This document shows, one piece after another, positions 1 to 7,660 of a stretch of DNA of 45,299 bases. The position numbers and the translations under genes were made by a program. This DNA comes from CAYMST01 sp964393115. GTDB taxonomy: Bacteria; Bacteroidota; Bacteroidia; Cytophagales; Cyclobacteriaceae. Positions within the stretch are counted from its first letter, which is position 1. Each line of letters opens with the position of its first letter. The DNA lies in the NCBI GenBank assembly GCA_964393115.1, contig CAYMST010000006.1, forward strand, positions 1-45,299, read 5' to 3'. The notes under the pieces are model-generated. The model was not told the DNA's origin, searched no databases, and was given only the letters and a program-made list of their open reading frames with translations.

Positions 1-128
1 AAGGTACAGGTGGACTCGGGTTTATTGATATTGCTAGGAAGTCGGGAGAAAAAATCCATTATGACTTTCTCGAGGTAAATGATGAAGTGTCATATTTTAC
101 AATTGAGATTAAACTTTCAAGATTGTAA
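1..128 (+). CDS. SiaB-family protein kinase, C-terminal fragment (5' end outside window)
   Basis: The frame is open from base 3 to the TAA at 126-128 and encodes about 41 C-terminal residues. They begin with GTGGLGFIDIARKSG, closely matching the glycine-rich stretch GTAGLGFVEIARKTG of the complete SiaB-like protein that starts at 409, and both proteins end in a similar 'YFT..I.....' strand. This is therefore the tail of a paralog, cut by the window edge and not a pseudogene as far as can be seen. SiaB-family proteins (DUF6272) are GHKL-fold Ser/Thr kinases that phosphorylate SiaC. The glycine-rich stretch would be the ATP-lid part of the nucleotide pocket. The rest of the protein cannot be judged. 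Confidence 0.8.
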   Translation, partial: GTGGLGFIDIARKSGEKIHYDFLEVNDEVSYFTIEIKLSRL

Positions 129-220
129 GATTTAAAAGACTTTCTATATCGAAATCACTAAAATTTTACAAAAAAAAGCAGCAATTATCCGGAAAAACAA
201 TAATTTACCACTTTGAGGAA

Positions 221-259
221 CGCGGCATTCTCTACGTTGATGTAGAGTTTGGCACGTTT
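221..259. other. Imperfect hairpin between the two siaB paralogs
   Basis: CTCTAC (230-235) and GTAGAG (242-247) form a perfect six-base stem around a six-base loop. The flanks continue as a mismatched stem (CGCGGCATT against TTTGGCACG). It lies about 90 bases after the stop of the first siaB copy. It could be a weak terminator or processing site, but no U-tract follows directly. Confidence 0.25.
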
Positions 260-307
260 CATCGATTAAACCGTTTTATATAAAAGAAAGATAGATTTAG
301 TACTTTT

Positions 308-335
308 TTTATTATTGAAACTTTATCTATTTTTG
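308..335 (+). promoter_or_regulatory. Candidate Bacteroidota promoter for the siaB-siaC locus
   Basis: TATTTTTG at 328-335 matches the TAnnTTTG -7 element known for the Bacteroidota primary sigma factor and lies about 75 bases before the ATG at 409. A T-rich run sits where the -33 element would be, but a clean TTG at the proper spacing is missing (a TTG at 315-317 is too close). The promoter is plausible because a 280-base gap separates the two siaB copies. Confidence 0.35.
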
Positions 336-408
336 ATTTAGCTCTAAACAAGGATATACAGCGTTTTGGAAATATCTGATTGATCTCAGGGCACCAAAAA
401 AAAAATAA

Positions 409-993
409 ATGGATTATTTAAGACTTTACAAAAACATCTACGACTCTAACATTATGTTGATGTACAAGGGTGAACTAACGTTTGACCTAGTATCATCAGT
501 AATTGAGTCTTTGGAAAACAGAATCGCTGAAATTGAATTAGATAAAAAGGTCATTAGAAAGTTTTATAGTGCGGCTACAGAATGTATTCAAAATCTGTAC
601 CACCACATGGAAGAAGTTAAAGCTGATAATGAGACCATAGCAAGTTACGATTCAAAGTCTGGTCTTCTTTTAGTCACTGCTAGGGATAAATATTTCAGCA
701 TTTTAACTGGAAACTTTATTCCTAACTATAAAATTGATGGCCTGAAGGATCGTCTGGATAAAATTAATTCATTGGAAAAAGATGAACTAAGAGCGCTGTA
801 TAAAGAGATATTGAATAATGGTGAGTTTTCTGATAAAGGTACCGCTGGATTAGGGTTTGTTGAAATAGCTCGGAAAACTGGCCAGAAACTAAGTTACAAG
901 TTTCAGCCAGTGAACGATGAATATTCTTATTTTACATTACAAATTAGAATATCACGGGTACCAACAATGACAGGGGTCAACTTATACAACTAA
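409..993 (+). CDS. SiaB-family protein kinase (DUF6272), second copy
   Basis: This 194-residue cytoplasmic protein has the two hallmarks of the GHKL-related SiaB family. An N-box-like E58xxQN62 (in ATECIQNLYHH) would bind Mg-ATP, and a glycine-rich KGTAGLGF at 143-150 would form the ATP lid. In Pseudomonas aeruginosa SiaB phosphorylates SiaC on a threonine and the PP2C phosphatase SiaA removes the phosphate. The next gene here encodes a SiaC homolog 31 bases downstream, which supports that pairing. No signal peptide or membrane segment is present. The C-terminus extends about 12 residues past the end of the upstream paralog. The ATG at 409 follows an A-rich leader with no clear Shine-Dalgarno, usual in this phylum. 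A duplicated kinase may mean two input signals or two SiaC-like targets. Confidence 0.82.
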   Translation: MDYLRLYKNIYDSNIMLMYKGELTFDLVSSVIESLENRIAEIELDKKVIRKFYSAATECIQNLYHHMEEVKADNETIASYDSKSGLLLVTARDKYFSILTGNFIPNYKIDGLKDRLDKINSLEKDELRALYKEILNNGEFSDKGTAGLGFVEIARKTGQKLSYKFQPVNDEYSYFTLQIRISRVPTMTGVNLYN

Positions 994-1024
994 AAAGAAT
1001 CGGTGTAGAGAGAGTAAAAAAATT

Positions 1025-1402
1025 ATGGAAAATTACTATTTAGAACCTTCGAAGGTCACTCCGTTAATCAACTTCGATACTGGTCAAGGAATATTGGAAA
1101 TAAAAGGACGTTCAAGCCCGGAAAATCCTGTTGAAATGTACTCTTCCTTAATGAGCAAATTGGATGAGTTCACACAAAACGGTCAATCAAATTTCACGGC
1201 AAATCTCGAATTCGAATATTTCAACACAAGTTCTTCTAAGTGTCTATTCGATATTTTGAAAAAGATTGCGGGAATGAGAGATGTGGGAAAGGATGTCTCT
1301 GTTAACTGGGTTTATGAAGATGGTGATGATGATATGATGGAAGCAGGAGAAGACTTCAGCGACTTATTAGATATGGAATTCAACTTCGTAGCCGTTGATT
1401 AA
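1025..1402 (+). CDS. SiaC-family regulatory phosphoprotein (DUF1987)
   Basis: This 125-residue protein carries the family's central motif EYFNTSSSK. The threonine is residue 68, the same number as the phosphorylated Thr68 known in P. aeruginosa SiaC. In that system unphosphorylated SiaC binds and activates the diguanylate cyclase SiaD, SiaB phosphorylates SiaC and SiaA dephosphorylates it. Here the gene sits between a SiaB kinase and a downstream REC-PP2C phosphatase, so a partner-switch role is well supported. The target is not evident because no GGDEF protein is visible in the window. The C-terminus (residues 96-120) is very acidic, with EDGDDDMMEAGED. It is probably cotranscribed with its neighbours (31- and 39-base gaps). 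Confidence 0.85.
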   Translation: MENYYLEPSKVTPLINFDTGQGILEIKGRSSPENPVEMYSSLMSKLDEFTQNGQSNFTANLEFEYFNTSSSKCLFDILKKIAGMRDVGKDVSVNWVYEDGDDDMMEAGEDFSDLLDMEFNFVAVD

Positions 1403-1441
1403 GGTGCTATCGAAGAATTCCAAATTGATCAACCCAATTAA

Positions 1442-1984
1442 ATGAAAGAACTATATCACGAAGAGCAAAAAATACTATCCGATTACTTAGAAAAAGTAAA
1501 ACGAGAAGAAATATTTCTCGAGGATGCATTCAGTTTTGCTCTTTATTATAAAGAATTATTAGATCAAAGTAAAGTAATAACCAAGGTTAGCGATCGACTT
1601 CAAAAGAAACTTGATCAAGCTAACCAAAAGATTAAGCATCAAAACGAGGAGATAAAACAAAAAAACGTCGAGCTTCAAAATACGATTGAAGAACTCACGC
1701 AAGCAAGGGTGAGTAAAAAGGCGTCTACCGTTCTGCTCACCCTAGCCATAGTACTGTTCATTTCTGAAGAGCATGTTTTGTCGCCAGTTATTGAAGAGCA
1801 TATCGAGCTTCCGTTTGTTGGACTCGGTATCAAAGGTATAATTGCTTTAGGCCTAAAATTCCTAGAAGGGGGACTTGAAGGCTACTTTATGAAAAGAGAG
1901 CAAAAGAGAATTCTCGAGGAAGCTGAAAAAAACGAGGTAAAAAAAAAGGGAATCAGTCGCGCTTCTCGGCTAGTGACCCGCTAA
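1442..1984 (+). CDS. Coiled-coil membrane-associated protein of the siaBC locus
   Basis: I do not recognise a named family for this 180-residue protein. Residues 1-45 look helical and acidic. Residues about 45-92 form a strong heptad-type coiled coil rich in K, Q, N and E. Residues 95-108 (STVLLTLAIVLFIS) and 126-143 (VGLGIKGIIALGLKFLEG) are hydrophobic and could be one or two membrane segments. The tail from 150 is basic. It starts 39 bases after siaC and is in the same direction, so it is probably in the same transcript. A helical linker tied to the membrane would suit a scaffold, or the output partner of SiaC in place of a SiaD-type cyclase. That role is inference from position only. Confidence 0.6.
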   Translation: MKELYHEEQKILSDYLEKVKREEIFLEDAFSFALYYKELLDQSKVITKVSDRLQKKLDQANQKIKHQNEEIKQKNVELQNTIEELTQARVSKKASTVLLTLAIVLFISEEHVLSPVIEEHIELPFVGLGIKGIIALGLKFLEGGLEGYFMKREQKRILEEAEKNEVKKKGISRASRLVTR

Positions 1985-1995
1985 AGAAACGACCA

Positions 1996-2023
1996 AGGAA
2001 ATGATGTTATAACATCATTTCCT
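1996..2023. repeat. Perfect 28-bp palindrome before the histidine kinase gene
   Basis: The half-site AGGAAATGATGTTA (1996-2009) is followed immediately by its exact reverse complement (2010-2023), with no spacer. It lies 12 bases after the coiled-coil gene stop and 35 bases before the histidine kinase ATG. As RNA it would fold into a hairpin of about 12 pairs with a four-base loop. As DNA it could be an operator for a dimeric regulator. No U-tract follows, so a simple intrinsic terminator is less likely than an operator, attenuator or processing signal. Confidence 0.6.
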
Positions 2024-2057
2024 AAAACGAAATTTTATAGAGGTAATCCACGTAGAT

Positions 2058-4391
2058 ATGAAAAAGAATCGGTTTATACGAGCTTACATTATCACACTAT
2101 TATTTGTTCTTGCGCTCGTTATTACTAGTCAGGTTCTGGTACATACAACCATGAGCACCAGTAAATATGATTCACGAACCATTGCCCTTTCCTCAAAACA
2201 AGCCACTCTAAGTCAGGCATTAACAAAAGAAGTGTTCGCCTTAAATGAGGCGACAAACAAAAATCAATTCAAAAAAAGTCAAGATGCTCTAAAATCTCGT
2301 CTAATAGAATTTCGTGAGAATCATGATGCTCTTAAAGCTGGAGACCCAAAATTTGGACTATCACCAATTAAGAATACAGATGAAATTATGGAGCTGTACA
2401 AGCAGCTCGAACCATTCTTCATTAATATTTCTGACGCTGTTGGATCCGTCTTGCAACTAAAATTTAATGACCCTAAAGATAGAAGGCACGTCATTAGAAA
2501 ACGTAGTACGATTATCGCAAGTATCAACTCATTGTACAAATATGAAAAGCCCTTCAGTCGTAAAATGAACGATATCATCGAATTATACGAAAAACAGGCG
2601 GAAGAACATAAAGCAGGATTTACGCAATCAGAACTCGCAGTAGTTGGCGCGTTGGTGGCGCTCTTATTGCTTCAAGCAATATTTGTGTTTAGACCAGCAA
2701 TTACATTAGCTAACAAAAACTTCCTAGCTGCTAATACAGCATTTCAAAAATTAAAGAAATCTGAATCTGAAATTAGGGCTAGTGCAGAGAAGCAATTAGA
2801 AATAAACGAGAAACTAATTCTTTCTCAAAAAGAACTCGAAGATAAGAATACCAAACTCCAGCGTTCAGAAAAGGAGTTACTAAAAAGTACTCAGCAGCAA
2901 ATTCAAGTAAATGAGAAATTGATTAAGGCGCAGAAGGAACTTTCGGATTCTAAAGATGAAATAGAAAGAAACTTAGAAACGCAGAAGGAGATCAATATTA
3001 AACTTGAAAAAGCGCAAGAGAGCATTCGAGAAAGTGAAATTAGGTTTAGAACGGTAGTTGAAAATGCTCCTATTGCAATATTCTCGATTAATAAAGATCA
3101 AGTATTCGATCTTGTCGACGGTCAAGGACTAGAGTCATGGGGTATTAACTCATCTAACTTTGTAGGTCAACACCTCTCTGAAATAGAAACTGAATTCCCG
3201 TCGATTGCCAAAGACATCAAAAAGGCCTTCACCGGTCATGAAGTTAAATCAGAAGCTATTCATAAGGAGAACGCTTTTGAAAACCATTTTGTACCTTTAT
3301 TCAACAACTCTAAAGAAGTTGTTGGTATCATGGGGGTTTCAACCGACGTTACAGATAGAAGGAAAGCACAAGTTGAACTAAAAGAGGCCTATACCAAAGT
3401 AAAAGAATCTGAAGAGCGTATCCGATTAATTGCTCAAGAACAGTTGGAAGCAACTGAAAAACTTATGCTTGCCGAAAGAAGATTAAAGCAAGCACTTGAA
3501 GAAGAGAAAAAGAGTAAAGATGATCTAGCAAATGCGATGGATCACCTTAAGAATACTCAGGGCCAATTGGTTCAACAGGAAAAAATGGCCTCTCTAGGAC
3601 AGCTAACAGCGGGTATTGCTCACGAGATTAATAACCCAATTAACTTCGTTTACAACGGTATCGACACACTTAAAATGTCCATTGACGAGCTGATGACCTT
3701 GCTCGATAAATATGACGAACTGGAAGAAGAAGATGTAGACTTCGAGGAATTCCGTGATGACGTATTGGATTTAAAAGACGAAGTCGCTTACGAGGAGTTA
3801 CTAGAAGACATACAAGAACTAGTATCAGACGTTAAAACGGGTGCGGTTAGGACAATGGAAATCGTAAAAGGGCTAAGGGTATTCTCAAGACTGGATGAAG
3901 AAGAGAGAAAGCCGGCTAACCTTAATGATGCCTTGGATGCCACACTCATTCTTCTGAGAAATAAAACAAAGAATCGCGTAGCTATCAAAAAATTCTACGA
4001 CAAAGATCTTGGTGAAATTAATTGCTTCCCTGGTCAGTTGAATCAGGTATTCATGAATATACTTAACAACGCGGTTCAGGCAATTCCTGAGGAGCGAAAA
4101 GACGGAGAGCTACAACTTTACACCGAGGATCGCGATGCTGATGTGGTTGTAAGATTGAAAGACAATGGTTCTGGGATGTCAGAAGATGTCATGAATCGTA
4201 TTTTCGAACCTTTCTTCACTACAAAACCTGTAGGTGTGGGAACTGGTTTGGGTATGTCAATTTCCTTTGGTATTATTGAAAAGCATAGTGGTAAGATCTC
4301 TGTTAACTCCGAAGAGGGTGTTGGCACGGAATTCGTAATACAATTACCAAAAAATGTAGCTGGCGTACAAAAGAAAGAAGCTCAATCATAA
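2058..4391 (+). CDS. Membrane-bound PAS sensor histidine kinase
   Basis: This 777-residue kinase has TM1 at about 9-29, an extracytoplasmic helical sensor region (30-190) and TM2 at about 194-214. A long coiled coil (220-325) follows, then a PAS domain (about 329-437, starting RFRTVVENAPIAIFS and ending DVTDRRKAQ) and a second coiled coil (440-505). The H-box LTAGIAHEINNP puts the phospho-accepting histidine at H522. The ATPase core shows an N-box with N670/N671, the G1 motif D702NGSGM and the G2 motif G726VGTGLG. All catalytic motifs look intact. It has no receiver domain of its own. The next gene, 25 bases downstream, encodes a REC-PP2C protein, its most likely phosphotransfer partner. A palindrome upstream may give it separate regulation from siaBC. 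Confidence 0.88.
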   Translation: MKKNRFIRAYIITLLFVLALVITSQVLVHTTMSTSKYDSRTIALSSKQATLSQALTKEVFALNEATNKNQFKKSQDALKSRLIEFRENHDALKAGDPKFGLSPIKNTDEIMELYKQLEPFFINISDAVGSVLQLKFNDPKDRRHVIRKRSTIIASINSLYKYEKPFSRKMNDIIELYEKQAEEHKAGFTQSELAVVGALVALLLLQAIFVFRPAITLANKNFLAANTAFQKLKKSESEIRASAEKQLEINEKLILSQKELEDKNTKLQRSEKELLKSTQQQIQVNEKLIKAQKELSDSKDEIERNLETQKEINIKLEKAQESIRESEIRFRTVVENAPIAIFSINKDQVFDLVDGQGLESWGINSSNFVGQHLSEIETEFPSIAKDIKKAFTGHEVKSEAIHKENAFENHFVPLFNNSKEVVGIMGVSTDVTDRRKAQVELKEAYTKVKESEERIRLIAQEQLEATEKLMLAERRLKQALEEEKKSKDDLANAMDHLKNTQGQLVQQEKMASLGQLTAGIAHEINNPINFVYNGIDTLKMSIDELMTLLDKYDELEEEDVDFEEFRDDVLDLKDEVAYEELLEDIQELVSDVKTGAVRTMEIVKGLRVFSRLDEEERKPANLNDALDATLILLRNKTKNRVAIKKFYDKDLGEINCFPGQLNQVFMNILNNAVQAIPEERKDGELQLYTEDRDADVVVRLKDNGSGMSEDVMNRIFEPFFTTKPVGVGTGLGMSISFGIIEKHSGKISVNSEEGVGTEFVIQLPKNVAGVQKKEAQS

Positions 4392-4416
4392 TGTCTCAAT
4401 TTGAAAGCCATCTAAA

Positions 4417-5802
4417 ATGAAAGAAGATTCTGGAGAAGAAATAAACATGCCCGAAGGTGCTGCCGACTCTGGTATCGAGCAAAAAAGGAGCAAAAGAAGA
4501 GAGAGAGGAGATAGAGAGGCTCGAGGAGACCGTCGCGAACGTAGACGAGACAGGGAAGGCCCAAAGCACAATATTTTATATGTCGATGACGAAGAAAGTA
4601 ACCTTCGCATATTTCGAATGGCCTTCAAAAGGCACTTTAATATCTTAACAGCAACTGGCGGGCATGAAGCCATAGATATATTAAAGGAGAATGAAATTCA
4701 TTTGATCATTACCGACCAGAAAATGCCGGAAATGAGCGGAACCGAACTCCTTGAAAAGGTTGCTCCAGATTATCCTGAAATTATTCGCATCATTCTTACT
4801 GGCTTCGCAGATGTTGAGGCAATTGTAAAAGCTATTAACCGATGCGGTATATATAAATACATAACCAAACCTTGGGATAAAGGTGAGATGAAACTCACTT
4901 TGGATAAGGCGCTTGAGTCCTATGACTTAAAAATGGATAAGTTAAATCTTATCAAAGAGTTAGAGGAAATGAACAGAACGCTGGAACACAAGGTTGAAGA
5001 ACGTACTAAGGAGCTTGAGGAAGCCAATATGCGTATGACCGAGAGTATAAATTACGCGTTGACTATACAAAGCGCAATGTTACCTCAGCCTGATATCATT
5101 AGTTCGTCGTTCGATGAGTTTTTTCTAATCTATAGACCTCGAGATATCGTAAGTGGTGACTTTTATTGGTATGGAGAGCTTACTGTAGAAGGAGATGAGC
5201 TCGTCATTGCTGCCTCGATTGACTGTGCCGGACATGGCGTTGCTGGTGCTCTTATGAGTATGATTGGTGAAAGTTTATTAAACCAAATCATATATGATAA
5301 GGGAATAGTTGAGCCGCATGAGATCCTCAATAACATGAGTGCTGGTGTAAGGGACATGTTGAACCAAGCTCAGAATGACAGTCAACATGGAATGGACGCC
5401 AATATTGTGATTATCAATAAGGAGAAAAAGGAAATGCAATACTCCGGAGCAAAGCAGGACTTGTATTATTTTTTAGAAGGTTCTGATGAATTATTAATGC
5501 TCAAGGGAGACAGGATGTCGATTGGTGGTGTAGCGGAAGTAGAGCGAGATTATACTAATCACATATTAACGTATGACAAAACAATAACCTTTTATATGAC
5601 CTCTGACGGTTTTAGAGATCAATATGGTGGAGAGAGGGGAAAGAAAATTGGTGCAGGACCATTTAAGGAAATGTTAAAATTCTGTTCTCAAAAGCCCTTA
5701 GATAGGCAAAAAGAATTGCTCGATCAATATTTCGATGACTGGATGGGAAATGAACCTCAGACTGACGATGTACAATTGATGGGGTTCAGGCTAAAAGTGT
5801 AA
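4417..5802 (+). CDS. REC-PP2C (SpoIIE/RsbU-type) response-regulator phosphatase, SiaA-like role
   Basis: In this 461-residue protein, residues 1-50 are a highly charged R/E/D-rich low-complexity tail. Residues 51-165 form a receiver domain with acidic pair D57/D58, phospho-acceptor D100 (in ITDQKMP) and K151 (in TKPWD). Residues 170-210 are a coiled-coil linker. Residues 215-461 are a PP2C/SpoIIE phosphatase domain with metal ligands apparent at D248 (SGDFYW), D269 (DCAGHGVAGA), D398 (SDGF) and D450/D451 (QTDDVQ). It probably dephosphorylates SiaC under control of the upstream histidine kinase, the job SiaA does in Pseudomonas, where the input comes from a membrane sensor instead. The coupling is inferred from adjacency. 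An alternative start at 4447 would shorten only the charged tail. Confidence 0.87.
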   Translation: MKEDSGEEINMPEGAADSGIEQKRSKRRERGDREARGDRRERRRDREGPKHNILYVDDEESNLRIFRMAFKRHFNILTATGGHEAIDILKENEIHLIITDQKMPEMSGTELLEKVAPDYPEIIRIILTGFADVEAIVKAINRCGIYKYITKPWDKGEMKLTLDKALESYDLKMDKLNLIKELEEMNRTLEHKVEERTKELEEANMRMTESINYALTIQSAMLPQPDIISSSFDEFFLIYRPRDIVSGDFYWYGELTVEGDELVIAASIDCAGHGVAGALMSMIGESLLNQIIYDKGIVEPHEILNNMSAGVRDMLNQAQNDSQHGMDANIVIINKEKKEMQYSGAKQDLYYFLEGSDELLMLKGDRMSIGGVAEVERDYTNHILTYDKTITFYMTSDGFRDQYGGERGKKIGAGPFKEMLKFCSQKPLDRQKELLDQYFDDWMGNEPQTDDVQLMGFRLKV

Positions 5803-5829
5803 GAATTAAATTTTTTTGAATTTCGAAAA

Positions 5830-6069
5830 ATGAAAGTGAATTTAGTTGCTCTGAAGAGCTGGTGTACCGAAACTATTACACCATTAGCATGGCAAAGGGT
5901 GGTCATCAAGGTGCTTCCGGAATTAAGAGACAGCGGTTATGGATTGACTCAATTGGAAAACCCATCTGATGAAATGTTTTTCAAAGGTGATGAAGTAGGG
6001 ACTGTTCAAACGGCCATTAGCGATCTTTATGGATTGCAAATTCCAGATGAGATTTTGGCTAAGGGGTAA
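5830..6069 (+). CDS. Small hypothetical protein at the end of the Sia-like locus
   Basis: This 79-residue protein is not recognised. It starts 27 bases after the phosphatase gene in the same direction, and a terminator-like hairpin follows at 6103, which suggests it ends the operon. The sequence is mixed and soluble-looking, with no signal peptide and no membrane segment. It contains 'LAWQRVVIKVLPELRDSGYGLTQLE' in overlapping short segments that resemble a compact alpha/beta fold. A regulatory or adaptor role for the phosphatase is possible but rests on position only. Confidence 0.55.
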   Translation: MKVNLVALKSWCTETITPLAWQRVVIKVLPELRDSGYGLTQLENPSDEMFFKGDEVGTVQTAISDLYGLQIPDEILAKG

Positions 6070-6102
6070 AATATTGGCCTAATAGCTTATATTAAAACAT
6101 TT

Positions 6103-6135
6103 AAAAAGCGGGGAGCAATTGGCTTCCTGCTTTTT
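6103..6135. terminator. Bidirectional terminator between convergent genes
   Basis: The arms 6103-6116 (AAAAAGCGGGGAGC) and 6122-6135 (GCTTCCTGCTTTTT) pair over 14 positions with two G-U wobbles around a five-base loop. A-tracts and T-tracts at the two edges allow use from both sides. It separates the 79-residue gene (+) from the flavoprotein gene (-). Confidence 0.75.
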
Positions 6136-6181
6136 GTGTTGCCACAGCCACCAGATACAAGTACTCCGAAATCCTACTTCG

Positions 6182-7660
6182 TTAAATCAAGTTCCTGTAG
6201 TGCCCATCAACGAAACTTTTGTACATCATATCTCCTTTCAAAACATATGGTTTCAAAATAGACTTTCCTAGCAGCACTCGAGCACATTCCTGAATACCTT
6301 CTATAATTGATGGATGAGGGTGAATTAGTTCTGCTAGTTCTTCTACACCAGCATTCATTGAAATCAAAAGTGCTACGGCTTCAATGGCACTTGAAGCATG
6401 CTCACCAACAACCCTCATACCAAGAATTTTCATATCATCATCATTAGAGACGAGGATCTTAATAAATCCTTGAGTATTACGCATTGCGATAGCTCGTGAA
6501 ATACACTTATAATCGATACTTACTACTTTGTAATTAAGCTTTTGTGCTTGTGCTTGTATCTCGTTCAATCCTACACCAGCAACCTCAGGACTTAGAAACA
6601 TAATGGTTGACACATTATCATAAATCAATGGTTTTAAGGGGGTTCCAAATATTTTTTCTACCGCGTGTCTTCCTTCCAACTCACCTACATTAACCAAGGC
6701 AATATCCGCAGTCACATCTCCTACTGCATATATATTGGAAATCGTTGTTTGCGTTTCTTGATCAATTATGCCACGCTTATCAACTTCGATATTAAGTGAG
6801 TCATCAAATAAATTTTCATAATTTGGAACTCTACCAACTGAGATCAAGGCCTTTTCAACCCTGAAAAGTTCCTTTGAACCATCTGTATACTCAAGTGTGT
6901 AGACTACCATCCCCTGGTCGTTGCGCATATCAATGAGCCGTGAATTGCGGTGAATAAGCACCCCTTTTTGTTCTAAATTATGCTCGATGATACGTACTAC
7001 ATCTTCATCTTCAAAAGGAAGTATTCTGGTGCCTTTATCAATTAAATGCACTTTGGTATGCCCAAAGTTGGAGAATATAGTCGCAAATTCACAACCAATT
7101 ACTCCAGCTCCTAAGACTACCATACTTTCAGGGAAATCCTCTAATTTATCTATTCCGTCACTGGTGAGTATCGTTTTTTCATCAATTGGAATATCGGGTA
7201 GTATTCGTGGTCTACTACCAGTGGCGAGGATAATATTATCAGCATAAACAACCTCATTGCGATCCGTAGAACTAATTTCTACTTCGTGCTTGTTCAAAAC
7301 CTTAGCAAAACCGTTCTTATAAGTGAATAAATCTTCGCCGATAGAAATGTTAAGGTTGAGCATATGATGATCTAACATTTCCATGCGTTCATTAGTAGCG
7401 CTAATCACTTCCGCCCTAATTTTCTTAAAACTGAAATTAGGTGCTTCAAAATTAAGCTTAATACTTTGCTGATAAGTATTATAGGCTTCTCTGGAGAGTT
7501 CCCACCATGTTTTACTACTCAATGCGCCATGATGTACTCCTGTTCCTCCTATTTGCTTCTTTTCAATTAAAACCACTTTCTTTTTGAAGTCAATCGCTCT
7601 CATCGCGGCGGCATAGCCTGAAGGCCCTGCACCAATTACACATAGGTCAAACTTATCCAT
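6182..7660 (-). CDS. Dihydrolipoamide-dehydrogenase-like flavoprotein lacking the redox disulfide
   Basis: This 492-residue protein has the class I pyridine nucleotide-disulfide oxidoreductase layout. It has FAD-binding GAGPSG (10-15), a second Rossmann motif VLGAGVIGCEFA, FAD-contacting AVGDVT and a C-terminal dimer domain with HPHPSIIE (H447, H449, E454). The usual active site GGTCxxxGCxPSK is here GGTGVHHGALSSK (38-50). Cysteines 41 and 46 are replaced by Gly and Ala, so the lipoamide disulfide chemistry should be lost. The 'HHG' part recalls soluble transhydrogenase SthA (THxGTIPSK), but SthA keeps the first cysteine. The protein may be an NAD(P)H oxidoreductase using another acceptor. 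It is monocistronic and convergent with the Sia-like locus. An NADH dehydrogenase gene lies divergently upstream. Confidence 0.8.
   Translation of the reverse strand: MDKFDLCVIGAGPSGYAAAMRAIDFKKKVVLIEKKQIGGTGVHHGALSSKTWWELSREAYNTYQQSIKLNFEAPNFSFKKIRAEVISATNERMEMLDHHMLNLNISIGEDLFTYKNGFAKVLNKHEVEISSTDRNEVVYADNIILATGSRPRILPDIPIDEKTILTSDGIDKLEDFPESMVVLGAGVIGCEFATIFSNFGHTKVHLIDKGTRILPFEDEDVVRIIEHNLEQKGVLIHRNSRLIDMRNDQGMVVYTLEYTDGSKELFRVEKALISVGRVPNYENLFDDSLNIEVDKRGIIDQETQTTISNIYAVGDVTADIALVNVGELEGRHAVEKIFGTPLKPLIYDNVSTIMFLSPEVAGVGLNEIQAQAQKLNYKVVSIDYKCISRAIAMRNTQGFIKILVSNDDDMKILGMRVVGEHASSAIEAVALLISMNAGVEELAELIHPHPSIIEGIQECARVLLGKSILKPYVLKGDMMYKSFVDGHYRNLI

Noticed and set aside
4457..4648. A 63-codon plus-strand frame inside the REC-PP2C gene
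   Set aside because: It is an out-of-frame reading of the charged tail and receiver start, which match a known domain in the other frame.
4386..4673. A 95-codon minus-strand frame over the start of the REC-PP2C gene
   Set aside because: It overlaps the low-complexity R/E-rich coding stretch. Its translation is serine/leucine-rich, as expected from reading that stretch backwards.
6182..7660. Calling this flavoprotein lpd (dihydrolipoamide dehydrogenase) or sthA
   Set aside because: Both redox cysteines are missing, and SthA keeps one of them, so neither symbol is justified.
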